Of a DNA stretch of 64,000 nt, positions 33,351 through 45,900 are shown piece by piece; the first letter of the stretch is position 1, and each line of letters opens with the position of its first letter. Position numbers and translations under genes: made by a program. This DNA is from Tyto alba (taxonomy: Eukaryota; Chordata; Aves; Strigiformes; Tytonidae), in the NCBI RefSeq assembly GCF_018691265.1, contig NW_024881329.1, forward strand, positions 3,224,001 to 3,288,000, written 5' to 3'. Under the pieces are notes generated by a model, which saw nothing but the letters and a program-made list of their open reading frames with translations, was not told where the DNA came from and searched no databases.

Positions 33351-35694
33351 CCTAGACCATGTGTTAGCCTCCAACTGATTTTGCAACTAGTCCTACATAG
33401 CAGAGTGATTGTGTAATTAACGGGAACTGGTGCGGCCCTATCTCTCTGGGACTCCTGCCCTCCTTCCCGTAGCGATGGAGACAGACTCGCTCCCTCCTGG
33501 CCTCCCACCTTCTCTGCTTCCCCTGCTGCTGGGAAGAGCTCTGGGAAGCTCTCTTGTGCCCTGCAGCGTGTTGCTGGGTGCTCCGGGCATCCCTGCTTCT
33601 GTACCGGGCTGCGGTTTTGCTGCTGAGATTTATGGTGGTTCTCCTAGCTTAAACTGTGCCAAAAAAATAACAGATGAATTAATTCTGTGTTTTTCTTCCT
33701 GTGTCTGCTGTACTCCTACCCGCTTCCTGGTGGGACCAGGAGGTTTGTTTCTGTGAAAGGATAGGAGCAGCTGTGGGACTGATGCTGACCTTACTGTTCT
33801 TGGATACATGGTATGATTCAGACTGATGCACCTGGGCTCGGCAGCACGCGAGGGAGGAGCGGGGACGGGGCAGCAGGCGCCTCTGTTCTGCAGGGTGATG
33901 GTGTGGGATTTCTCCTGCACCGCTCTTTCTCCGCGGTCCCTTAGGTGCAGCCTTTGTGCTTTTGAATAGTGGGTTTAAATGTTCCCTGCCCCATGGAGAT
34001 GAGAATACGTGTGTCACTTAGTGCACAGTTCCCTCCCTTCTTGCAAGCTGTGAGTTTAGGAAGAGGATCCTGCTCTGCTCTACTCTCCCTGTGGTCCTGC
34101 AGGACCCTGCTGATGCTGGAGGAAGGAGGAGGGTTTTTTGTCATATCTGATGCCTTTCTCAAAGATGAAAGCCAGGGAGAAGGGCAGGAAACCTTCCCCA
34201 GAGGTCGAGTAGCACAAGGCACCTTGTGAAGGAAGAAGAATTTGTTCAGTACTGGGAAATTCTCTCCCCAGGAGCGCTGCGGAGCTCAGCCTGCTGCCTC
34301 TTGCCATGTGGGGTCCCCTCTCCTCACTGCTTCACTTCTGGTGCTTCCAGATGATCTTAGCCCCTTAGACCAGTAAGAGCTAATGTCACGACCTCTCTCT
34401 GCTCCTGGATTTCATCATCCAAGCATGGTTTTTGTCAGCCCTGTTCGTTGCAGGCCCCCATCCCTAAGAGGCTCTCAATCCTGGGCTTGGGGTGGAAGTC
34501 TGCCAACTGCTTGCGAGATGAGGAGCTGAGCCTGGCATCCTCCAGGAGACAAACCCGGGCGTGGAGGCAAGGCTCTCTTGCTGGGGGAATCATCAGCTTT
34601 TCCCTCTGCCCAGTGACCGGGAGGAGCTCGGCTCCAGTGGGTAGTGGTGTGCCATTGCCTCTTCCCCTCCCCACACCCAGCCAGCTCCTGCCTTCTCCTG
34701 CTGGCAGCGGCTGCATTCCTCCTCGCCCCTCCTCAGCTCCCTGCGGATCGCCCGGCATCTCTGCCTGAAATAAGAGTGCTGCTGTGATTTCATTCAGCCC
34801 CCAGTTGCTGCTGGCCCATGGCTGCTAGCTACATCCCTGCCTGCCAGGGCTCCTCCGTCTTGCATCCGTGGCTGGCTCGGACCATGGGAGTCGCTGGCAG
34901 GTTTGGGCCGATTCTCTCCAAAAAGAAATCCCTGTCGGTGCATATTTCACTTCGACTCCGGGCATTTGCAGTGAAGTCAATAGGAATGTTCACATGCTTA
35001 AACCTAATTACTCCTGTAAGTACTTGCAGGGCTGGGGCAGGCTCTTTTTCAGCAACAGAGACCTTTTGTGGTGGCTATCTTGCATCTTCTCAACAAATTT
35101 AGAAAGGAAAAAATGCAGCGTGACAGCATCTGAGCAGGCACAGAGTGAAGCCAGCATCAATGTCTGCTTAGTGGGTTTTGTTGTTCCTGAGCACTCAGGA
35201 GATGCTTAGTAAATACCTGCAGGAAAAAATAAGCTGTTTTGAAATGAAGAGACAGTGGGAAAGAGGGCAGGCACTTCCTTCTGATCTGGCTTTAATGCAT
35301 TTCCTTTTTATTGAGATTTCTGGGTGTATTTCATGGGCAGCTTCCCCATTTCAGCTTACCAGGTGGCAAGAAACACTTCTGCAGAAGTGATTGAAAGGAA
35401 ATGTGTAAAAGAGATGAGACGGACTGAAAGCAGAAGGAAGATTGAGTGTCTAAGCAGGGTGGTCCTGTCATAACTGCTCCCACCTCAGATACAGCCAGAG
35501 GAATAATCCCACTTACTGTGGGGGAATATGGGCAGGCTGTGCCATGAGCACCATGATGTGCAAGTATAAGGTAGGGCTGGAACTTGTTAGATGCAAGTCC
35601 AAACTGTTGATTTAGTGTAGCAGATGATCTCTTCCCCCCAAAAAAGTGCACATGGAACGGGAGATTGCAGGTTAGGGCAGAAAAAGGCTGTTGC

Positions 35695-35788
35695 TTTTGT
35701 TTGTTTGTTTGTTTGTTTTTGTTTTTTGTTTGTTTGTTTGTTTGTTTGTTTTTGTGTTTTTGTTTTTTTGTTTTGTGTTTTTTTTTTT
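35695..35788 (+). repeat. (TTTG)n microsatellite
   Basis: About 94 nt of TTTG repeats with T-run interruptions. Same motif as several arrays inside LSP1 introns. Confidence 0.85.
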
Positions 35789-35974
35789 CCTCCAAGACTG
35801 CTCCCATGATGAGGTAGCATGAAGAGCAGTCACCTGAATGCATGGCAGATGGGCATTTTGGTTTAGCAGGTGGCAATGTTGTTAGCCCTTCACCAAACAC
35901 TCACGCACTTTTTCAGTCTCTTGGAATATCAGTGTTTCATGGAGGCAAGCCAGATTTTTTTGCTCTGGCCCAAT

Positions 35975-36020
35975 TTGATGGCTGGGGAAACTGAGGCACG
36001 GGAGAGCCGGTCACTTGAGC
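35975..36020 (-). repeat. MIR-like SINE fragment, antisense
   Basis: CTGGGGAAACTGAGGCACGG followed by GAGAGCCGGTCACTTGAGC closely follows the reverse complement of the MIR core phrase ending in the CCTCAGTTTCC motif. It is the clearest SINE relic in the window. Confidence 0.5.
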
Positions 36021-36299
36021 AGAAGCAGGGTGCGTGCTGCTTGCCTGTGGCTGCAGCCCAGTGGCTTCCCCCCAAAATCCAGCTGCTCTCTCCATCCCAG
36101 GAGAACATTTTTCTCTGGAGCAGCGTTTCCCGGCACAAAGCCCCTTCTCTCGTTAATCTGGCCCTTGGTTCACCTCCGGGGACCGTTCGGGGATGAGCCC
36201 TCTGCGGAAGACTTTTCTCGTGGATGGACCAGGAGTGATTTGCAGCCTTCCGAGCGCAAGTCGCTCAACCTGGATTTCTGTTGCCAACTTGCTTTGTGT

Positions 36300-36960
36300 A
36301 ATCAGGAAAGCAGTGGTAAAGGGGGGGAGGAAAGAAGGGGGGGCTGGGGATTGAATAAGGGAAGGAGGAGGGGGCTGGAGAAGGTGAAGGAGGGAGAGAA
36401 GAGGGTTAAAGCGGAGGAGGGCGGGGGAGAAGCCCCCCCCCCCCCCCCACGCTGGGGAGCGCCGGGCTTTGTGCTGCGCTCCCAGAGACCCTCCCGTGAC
36501 ACTTCCACGGGGCGGGGGGAGGTGAAGGTGGAGGAGCCAAGCCGGGGGTGTGGAGCTGGGGGGGGGGGGTGTGTGCTACCAGAAACAAAAGGAAACCGGC
36601 TGCAGAACTTCCTGAAGGCGGCGAAGCGGTGGCGGTGGCGGTGGTGGGGTGGGGGGGGAGGCGGGAGCGCGCAGCGCCGGGCACTGCCCGCGGCGCTGGG
36701 GAGGGGGCGGCCGCCCGGCCCCGGCACCATGAGCAGCGCGGTCCTGCGGAGGAACTCCAGCAAGCAGGGCTTGCAGAACCTCATCAGGTGAGAACCCACC
36801 TGCCCGGGGAGGGGGACGGGGACACACAGGCTCCGGGGGTCGCGGAGAGATGGGGGGGGGGGGGAAGTGGGTCGCGGCGGGATGGAGGGCAACCTATTCC
36901 GGAGGGATTCGTCTTCGTGTCCCTTTAAAGCCGCTCAAATGGCTTCTTCACCCCGGTTCT
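36300..36960 (+). promoter_or_regulatory. LSP1: LSP1 promoter: purine tract and CpG island
   Basis: From 36300 to 36430 the plus strand is nearly all purine with many GGAGGA/GAGGAAG-type motifs (ETS-like cores), then a C16 run (36433-36448), then dense CpG with GCGGCG and GGGCGG (SP-type) motifs up to and past the first coding exon. No TATA box. This is typical of a CpG-island promoter with dispersed initiation; the start site is probably within about 200 nt upstream of 36729. Confidence 0.6.
36729..36787 (+). CDS. LSP1: LSP1 coding exon 1
   Basis: Encodes MSSAVLRRNSSKQGLQNLI plus two bases of Arg20. Context CACCATGAG; donor CAG|GTGAGA at 36788, phase 2, which fits exon 2. Lies in the CpG island. 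Confidence 0.85.
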
Positions 36961-39900
36961 CCGGCAGACGCGATGCGTTGGAAGGAAGGAAAATAGATAC
37001 CCTCCCCGCCTCCTCCCCGAAAGCAATATGAGAAAAGCAGATTTGAACTTACTGATGGCTTTTCCAGGAGCACACAACTGAAATAACTGAGCACAACTGT
37101 GACGCTCACCTGAGCCGGTTGGTTCCCCCCCCCGTCACCTCCCCGGCTCTGTGGGAGAGGTGTCTCAGTGTGTGTCTGTCTTTTTGTGTCCCCTAAGCGC
37201 CGAAATCTCCTCCCTAGAAAAAAAAGGATTTTTTTTTTATTTTTATTTATTTATTTATTTATGTAGGAAATGTACATTGTGCAGGCTGTGATGTGCATTT
37301 TCAATTCAGAGAGCTGTAAAGGGCCAGATCCTCCCAGGGCTGCAAGCTGACACTGCTCTTTTGATTTAATTAATTGCAATAGTGCTTTGAACCGTTCTCT
37401 CCGAGCAGAATTGACAGGGCAGGGAGGTGGACGGTTCAGCTGGGTTTATTCCCGTTTGTCAGCCGGGGAGGATGGTTACATTGTCTGCTGGCGCTGGGAT
37501 TCCCTTCCACGCGGTCCCTCTGCTTTTCCCTGGGGGCAGGAAATTCTTCTTGCCTCTGTGGGTCTGGGGGATCCTCCCCTGGCTGGTGGTGGTGTGCCAT
37601 GCTGATGGCTGGGACGAGAGGCACTCCTCGCCTCTTTATGTTTAATTGAGCTGCTGGGTGGATGGGAGGTGGAATTGGGGAGTGCTGGACTCACAATCCT
37701 GCGTTTTGGGCACCTCTTGGCTCCCTTGTGCTCTCCAGCTGGGAGGTGGAAGATGTCAAGGTGGGGGTTGTTTGGACAGGAGTTTTCCAGTCAATTTGGG
37801 ATTTCCCTGACTCTAAACCTCACCTCTCAAACGAGTTTCTTGCCTCGGAAGGGAAACTGGCTCCTACAGCCATCCAGTCCTTCCCACCTTCTCTTGGGGC
37901 CCGTTCTCGACCCAGAGGAGTCATCAAAAAAGCTCCCACTGGTTCCACGGGGCTCTGGGATGGCAAGTGGGCAGGAGGAGCCGACTCCTCGCTGTTCATC
38001 TCCTGTTTGGCCCGTTGCAGGCTTTCCCAGAGGGACTGAGATCTCAGTCACATGTCCCTGTTTCGGAACAGGGCTTGGTCGAGGGGTCTGGGAGCCTCTG
38101 TGTGGGTGTGCAGTGCGCAGGGGTGGGCTCAGATCTTGGGCCAGTTGGTACTGAGGAGGGCCAGGCAAATGAACTGGGGTGGGAATCACTTGCTCGCAGC
38201 TGAGCGGCAACTTATTTTGCAGGGTGGCAGGTGGGGGGGGGGCGTGGAGGGAAGCACATGTGTCACGTACACAGAAAAGGGGGGTCCAAAGAGCCGTTCC
38301 TTGGCACAGCCCAAGCCAGGGCTGCAGGGGTGTTTTCCTGTCCTTAACGGTGTCTCCGAGTTCCTCCTGCTGTGGATAAGGGACTTTTGGTTCCCCAGAG
38401 ACTCACGGGGGCTTTTACCAGAGGAGCTCTGGGATGACATTTGTCCTGAGTGGGGTTATTATGCTTAATCTGCTTGAGGTTTGGCTTTGTGGCTGCGTTT
38501 TCCAGTCCTGTTTACAGATGAGGAGGGAGTTGGGGTGTGAAGAGGGATTTGATCTGTGGTTTACACCCCTATAACCCCACTAACGCTCACAGGGGCCAGT
38601 AGGAGAATAGGCAGGATCTGTTCCTTCTCCCAAAGCAGTTCCCCTCCCTCCTAAGCCCGGCCGTGGGGCTGGCTCTGCAAGCCCTGACACCTCAGGTGCT
38701 GTCACAAGCTCCTTCAGCCTGTGAATGGCTCCAGGCTTCTGGCTGGAAGATATATTGCTGTCGAGATTGCCGTGCTCTGCTTTTATCTGTCCCAAGGTGA
38801 CCGCAGGCAGAGCGGTTACGCTGCCCAGGTCCTAGGCTCTTGTGATGTGCCCGAGTGCATCGGTGACCTGGAGCACAAGGGTGAAAACGCCTGCTCAGAG
38901 CCATGTTCATGAGCACTGGGGATTTCGGTGTGATGCCAAGATTTACCTGGCTGCTCCTGCTGCAGAGAATCAGCAGGGGTAACCAGGGAATTACCTTCTG
39001 TGAGCATTGCTCAGCCAAGGGACTCGCTTGCAAGGCCGTTGTACGGCTGGGTTAAGGGATCCTGAGCTGAAACCAGTGTTAAAGTCTTGTGGGTTTGGGG
39101 TTGAAGAGCTAAGTCCCCATGCTTAAGCATCCAGTGTTGTGCTCGAGACAAAACCCCAGCATTTCAAACGCGGTGGCCCGTGCCCGTGTGCGGAGCAGGA
39201 GTGCCTGGTTGCCATCACCCGGACGTCGGTCCCAGGAGCCAAATTTGCATGAAATGGCTTTTTTCCAGTGACCGTGCTGACAGGTTTAGCGCACGCCGTG
39301 CTTCGGGGTCTGTTGGTGTGCCTGAGAGCAGTGGGCTGTGTCGGAGGCACTGCAGGCTGAAGTGCTGAGTCGGCACTCCAGGAAACATCCTTCACCTCTT
39401 CCCAGCCCGGAGGTAGCCTGGAAAAATTAGCGTCCTTGTTCTTCCCTGGCTTTGCAGAAGGTGCAAGCCGGAGCGTGCCATTTACATTTGGAAGGCTGGA
39501 GGCTGAAAAGAGCCCAGGGTTATGCCTTGCAACCATCCAGCACGAGTGGCTGAGTAATTACCTGGGATAGGCGTGGGGAAGAATGGGCAATTGCAGAGTT
39601 ATCTACCTCCCCTCCTTTGCCCCTTGTGCCCAGGCACTCCCCTTGGCAGGCATAGTTTCTCTATCAGGATATCGCTGGGGAAAGATTTCTCCCTTTGTAG
39701 CATGTTAACAGCAGTTACCCCTCACCCGCCCACGAGACATTGTATTTTTTAAAGTCCTCTCCAAACATGAGCCACTTTATCTTGTTATCGTGGGCTATTT
39801 TTCCTTATCCTTCTAATGAATTCCTATAAATAAGATAGGGATCCAGCGCCTGTCATGTCATTTCATTCGGTTCGTTATCTGCTCCTGCTGGAATTTTACT

Positions 39901-42900
39901 CTCCCGCTATTTATCGAGCCCGGAGTGTTTCACAAAAGAATATGGCCGTTTAATTAACCTACAAATCAGCCTCTCTCTGTAAATCAGCTGGGCCGGCTCC
40001 CTCGAAACTGGTTTATCGGGCCTCTTGGCTGACCCTGCCCCCGCGAAGCGCGGCGGTGGCTTGTAGCCGGGCTGTGCAGCCGTGGGGCGAAACGCACGTA
40101 CCGGTGGATGTGCTTTAGAAGCACGGCCGCTCCCCTCTCGGCGGGTTTGGTTTTTATCCAGCACGTGGGTGAATCCTGGGTGTCGTTAGGAAGCGAGCCG
40201 TGATCTGTTCTCGAGAGGGGAAAGGACGGTTTTCTTGTGCGCTGCTTGGATGCTTGCTAGCGCTACGGGGGGACCTGGCCCAGAACAGGGGCTCCAAAGC
40301 GTGGCTGCTGCACAGGTGACAAATAAGCGAGTGTCTATAATTACATGCCTTTGCAACGCCGTGGAGTCTGAAGTGCAAATAATGCTGTGGGGAAGGGGGG
40401 ACTGAATCTGGAGGATGAAAAAGCTCCGGAGACGAGTCAGAATATTAGATCGGGTGATAAACCTAATTATTTCCTCTGTAGGATGGGACTTGTGCTTCTT
40501 TATCTTCTGTGGAGTCATTAACATGGGAAGCCGAGCCGTGAGATCTGAATTCATGCTGGCACACCCCTGCGTTTTGGCCCACCACACAGGATGAGATGCT
40601 TTTCTGCCTCCAGCTGATGCCAGCCCTCGTGGTCCTGGCAAGGTGGGCTGCGTGGCCTCTTCTTTCTCCCTGCAACGTGCTGCTGCATTGTTGAGCGATG
40701 CCCTGGCAATGCTTGGAGCCCCCCAGCATTATGGGTAGCTTTAAAATCCCCCAAACCCTTTGAATTTTGGTGTATGTCATGAGTGTAAGATTTAGTTTGA
40801 TGGGGATCTTGGGGGCTTTACCCGCCTCTGCGGGATGCCTTCCCTTCCGCCAGCGTGCGATGCTCCCGGAAGCTTGCCAGGATGTGTCTCAGCGGGGAAG
40901 ATGCTACTCCACTATTTTTCTGTCTTGACCTCCCAAGTGCTGAGCTGGGAACAAGGAGCTTGAAGTGCTTGGGAGGGCTGGATGGCGCTTAGAAAGGGGA
41001 GGACATTTTGGGGGTGTGTGTGTGGGGGGCTGGTTGATGCCAGGACACGGTCTGGGGCACAGTTTGATGCTGCAGCATCTCTTTACTCCACCTCCCTGGT
41101 TTGTGGGTAGGTACGAGGAGTGAGGACAGATTGCCGTGAAGAAGTGGGGCAGCTCTTTAGGGGGAAATGGGGGAAATGAACGAGCCAGTAGCAGAGCTGC
41201 TGTGTCGGGAGAGGAGGCAGGGATGCTGGCATGGGGACACAGGGCCTTCATCAGTGCAATTCATACTTTGCAGTGCTGCCTCAACCTTTCACGAGGAGCC
41301 TCTGGTCCCTGCAGGACTTACCCACCACAGTGCTCCCCTTCCCCAGTCCTCCCTATTTGATGTTTTCATTAGTGGCTTTTTCTTTTTTTTTTTTTTTTTT
41401 TTAAATCCCTCTGCATCCCATCGCTGGGGCCAGAGCAGAGCTGATGGGCACCTTTGCAGACGTGGAGGGCGGATGGGAAGGGAGAGGCGACCAGATGCTG
41501 CTGGTGGGGAGGAAGGAGCGGCCAGGAGAGCCCTTTGGGCCAGACCGATGGCCCGGTTGCTGCTGGGGCACGCCTGGGGGCTTTCTCCATCCCCGTGTGA
41601 CTTGGATGGTGCCAGCCACTCGCAGAACGATGTCACCACAATTTCCAAGCCAGGAGGGACCTGGGGCTTTGCAGCCCAGCTGAGCCATGGGGCAGGGTGG
41701 GGGTAAGGGGCCAAGCCCATGCATGGCGGGTACCCCCTCCCCTGGGATGCCCACCTTCTGCTTTCACTTCAGCTCATCCATCCCTTCTGAGTGCCCTGTG
41801 GATCCATTCCCAGATTTTCCCACCCCTGGGGCTTGTTTCTTTAGAAGCATTCCACCTACCATTGACTTTTCCCAGAAGCCAACGGACGGGTTTTGTTTGC
41901 TTTTAGCCTTGCTTGTCCTAAACTACTACCTGCTCTCAAGCAATGGGGTATGTAGGGCTTGAATTCGAGCCCATGGAAATTCCTGGGGAGCTGTAGCTAG
42001 CTTCTGAGCCCCTTGGGGCTGCAGCCACAGGTTATCCACATCCTCTGGCGGGACGGAGAAGAACCACCACGTGTATCTCAGCATGATTCAGCTGGAAAGG
42101 ACACTGGATAGGGATGATGACGTCTGAGGCTTTGCAGCTGGGATGGTGTGTAAGAACAAATTTTCAGCTTCCAGACATTTTTTTTTTTTTTTTTTCCTTT
42201 TTTTTTTCCCCTTCTCCCACCATTTGTATGGCTTAAGTCTTTTGATGGAGAACACAAAGGCGGGCACCCACCATCAGCAGCACCATCCCTCAGCTCTGGC
42301 GGGCAGAGCGGGGCTGCCAAGTGCCTCTGTCCCAGGGCGAGAGGCTGGGGCGTCCGTGCCCTTAAGCACAGGAGTAGCAGTCGGTCTTTTGGGGCAAAGG
42401 CTGTTTTTTTTCTCACGAAGACATGCTGCTCTAGCGCAGCAGGGACCGAGGGCTTGCTGCTGACTCCGGTTCCGGCTGCAGCGCAACTCATCAGCGATGG
42501 CCATAACCGAGGAGAACCTCAGCTCTCCCAGGGAGCGGAGCAGCGCGTTCCCACGGCCTCCCCGCTGCCTCCCGCCAGGGCTCGGGTAGCAAACTCCCTC
42601 CTGCTGCTGGGGGCTGCAGGGCTTGGGGGGCACCGTCTCGCCCCAAGGGCTGCAAAATGAAGGACTCGCGGCCAAGCCAGCGGTGCTTTAAAAAGCAGCA
42701 TGCTTGGTATGAATCTCACCCTTAATCCCAGCTCGAAGCAGGGGTAAGGCTATTGCTTGCCTCCCTAGGCTCAGACTTGTTTTCCAGCATGAGCGTATCA
42801 AGGAGGATGCTGGCTGACCGTAGCTGAGGTAGGGAGGCTATGGAGCCTTGCTTGCCTCCAAGAGGGGAAAAATAAAATACAAAAGCTGGGTAAGGCAGCC

Positions 42901-45900
42901 TGAACCTCTCTGACAAGCCTGCTTTCTCCTCTGGCGTGCTCCCTTGCGAAAACAGAGCCCAGACTTCCTGCTCTTTAGAAGAAAACACTGATTTCTTGAA
43001 CCTTACGGCTGAGATGGAGAGACCGTGAGAAAGGGCCGCGGTTCGAGGTCGTACACAGCACCGATTTCTCACACCTACTGAATACCGTGGAGCACTGGGA
43101 GGGCTCGAACTCCAGCCCTTTCCTCCGCCCCGCCAAATTCCTGACCGGTGATGTTAATACATTACCACACCAGCCTATCTGTGCGCTAAGGACCCACGGT
43201 CCTGGGGGTGCAATCCATCATCCTGTAAGGGATTTGTCCGGATTCTGTCTGCCATCATTAAAACCAATAATAATAAAAAGGAGCAGTTGTTTCCAGCCGC
43301 TGCCTTGTGCCTCTCTGAGTGGGCCGTGCATCACCCACGGTGTCTGGAAGTGCGGACCATCCCTTGTGCCTTTCTGGAGCCGCTGTCCTGCAAGAGGCAG
43401 GGGGGGACAGATGAGGCTCATGATGAAGGACCAACCCTGCTCGCATCCCTCCTCTGAGGTCTGCTCCTGCCGTTCACCACCAGCTCTATAAAATGTCTCA
43501 TTTTGCTTGTGGAGGAGGTAAATTACCAGCTCGGGGTCTTCCCTGCCCATCAGGCCACAGTGACAGGTCAATCTTTGCAGGGAATTTAATGAAGGCTAAA
43601 CCAGGCAGAGTTTTATACCTGGCACGTGTGGGTGCATGGCTGCACATCCTTCTTGGGGCAGAAATGGGATGTGCTTTCGTGGAGAAAACTCAAGATTAAT
43701 TTAAAGAAAGAAGAGTTGCTTTTATTTTTAAGGGAGAGAGAGGTCTGCACTATGCTGCATGTGGTTTTTCTTCCATTTCTGCCTGATGAACGTTTGGGCT
43801 GTATCATATTCTGTTCAGATGCCTTGGTGTGTCCTTATCGCCCCACGCGTGACGCTTTTCCACGCCGCCCAGCTCCGGCGGGATGGCGGGGACAGGCTCT
43901 GCGGCCGCCCCAGGGTGTGAAGCAGCTCTATCCTGCTGCTCCTATCTTGAAGGCGAGCTGTGATTTATAGGAGAAACAGGGAGACGTGGCTGAGACTGCG
44001 CAGCTACTGCTGGGGCGGGGAAGCTTGGTATGAGAAAAAGGCTGAGGGTGAAGCATATATATGCATTTTTTTTCCTCGCCTCCAGCCCCCCTTCTTGTTC
44101 AAACTGTGTAGCCTGGACTCTGAACGGGGTAATGCAGCTGAGGAATTACATGAATGTATGGGAGGGAGAGGCTTGTGCAGCATCGCTGGCAGCCTTTGAC
44201 TGACAAGCTGATCTTTCAGAGCTAGGATAACCATCTCTCCCGAGACAAGGCTGAAATAAACCCCAGGCTGTGACATAATTTTTGATTTTATTTCTTTTCT
44301 CAGTCTCCCTGTGTTGTACCACTACCCACACCCCATTCCTTATCCAGTGGGGTGATTACCCAGATGTAGACTTTGTTATCAAGCCACGTTTCTCCTAAGC
44401 CACAGAATGCTGTCTATCAAGAAGTGTAACCATTGCTTGTCTGACTTAGAGATGGCTGTAATGTAGGTGCTTTGCCAGCCCGTGTCCCCGGGTGTCAGGG
44501 AGCAGCAGCCTCTTGACAGAGCATTAATCAGGGGGCCAGGATGCCAGCTGGACCTCTGCTCCGTTCCCTACATCTTCCTGGCTTCATGGTGACCTTGGAC
44601 AATTCCTTGGGCTTGGGGACGGGTTTCTGAAGGTGTCTTGATAGGTGGGGGTAAACCTAGGTCTTAGAGTGATCTTTAGAAAGGGCTGAGATGTTGAACT
44701 CTGATGCCTAACACTTGTGCCTGCGGTGCGAGGCATCCCCTGGGATGCTGCTTTGAGCCAGGCTGTGCGTGATTTGCAGGGATGGAGAGAAACGAAACTG
44801 TGGCAGCATGACCGTGCATTGCGTGCAAACGCCCTCAGCCACGACTTCTGGGGTGGCCTGACACTGGTTGTCCCGAATGATGTGAGCGGAGGCGTTATCT
44901 GGGTATTTCAGCATACTTCACTCAGTCGCAGAGATCCATTATATGCCGTTCATAAGAGACTAAAAAGTGATAAATTTGTTGGCGGAAGGTCAAGCGGGTG
45001 AGGGAGATGTTCCATTGTAGCCTTTTGAAGGTGTCCTCTTCCCCTTCACGTGGCAGGGTGAGCTGCACATCTCTGTACCCCTGCCAATCATGTCTGGGCC
45101 CTTTATAAGTGGGTGATAAATGCAATATTGAAATAAAGCCTGGCAGCTCTGGTCGGCAGCAGGAGGAACTTGTTGACAGTCCGAGGCCGTACTCCGCACT
45201 GATATTGTATCTGGCACCGCGACGAGGCAACGGAGGCTGCAGTGGATTATGTGGGAAGGGGAAGGTCCCTTACACAGGTTTTTGGCATCTCCCTTTCCCC
45301 GAACCTCAACAGAGGGGCCAATGGGATGGCTGCCGGGGGCTGCAGGGCTGCCCTTCCCAGTTCTTCTCACGCTCATGCAGCCACATCTCTTGCAGGTGAT
45401 ATTTTCAGCGGTGGTAGACGCTGTTGCTTTAGCAGGTGATGGGGCAATATATCCTCTGGGAAACAGCAGCCGTCAGGCCAGGGGTTGCACATGGCTCCTC
45501 CTAAACCCTGTTCCCAAAACCTCTTCCCTCATGAACCCTGGCTCTGCAGAGGCAGCCCACCCAACAGAGGCACCGACCAAAGTCAACACTGTCCTGGCCT
45601 GATACCCCGGTGAGCTCAGGAGACAGGAATGTCCAACGTGCTGGTAGAGGGTTCCTGGGTTTTTCTGGTGCAGGTCTGCAAAGCCCAAAGCCTCCAGGGG
45701 GCATTTCATTTTCCTTTCTGGAATTAGCTTTAGTGCTGAAGGTTGGGTTTGGGCCAGCAAAGCTTCCTTTGAGCCGTCGGCCCTGCAAAAGGCTCCTCGA
45801 GTCTGCAGCATTTCCCTTAAACACAGCTCATCTGGTGCCAGAAATTTCCCTCGCCTGAATATTATAATCTCCTCAAGTGCTGGTGAGGAATTGCCCAAAG

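Larger units (their letters stand above)
22742..36300. other. TNNI2-LSP1 intergenic region
   Basis: About 13.5 kb without a supportable exon. The first 700 nt are GC-rich with long open frames on both strands that look compositional. A G19 run lies at 22918-22936 and an A tract at 23452-23474. The A/C-only tract (26640-26839), an ancient repeat relic (29090-29225) and a (TTTG)n array (35695-35788) are listed separately. The longest other frame, 146 codons at 30926-31366, matches no family I recognise and lacks splice or promoter context. Confidence 0.5.

Noticed and set aside
35331..35900. 189-codon minus-strand frame rich in Lys/Asn/Gln/Thr
   Set aside because: The charged middle is the (TTTG)n microsatellite read on the other strand.
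43085..43175. tRNA gene on the minus strand
   Set aside because: A and B box-like motifs exist but are 60 nt apart and no acceptor, anticodon or T stem forms; a SINE relic fits better.
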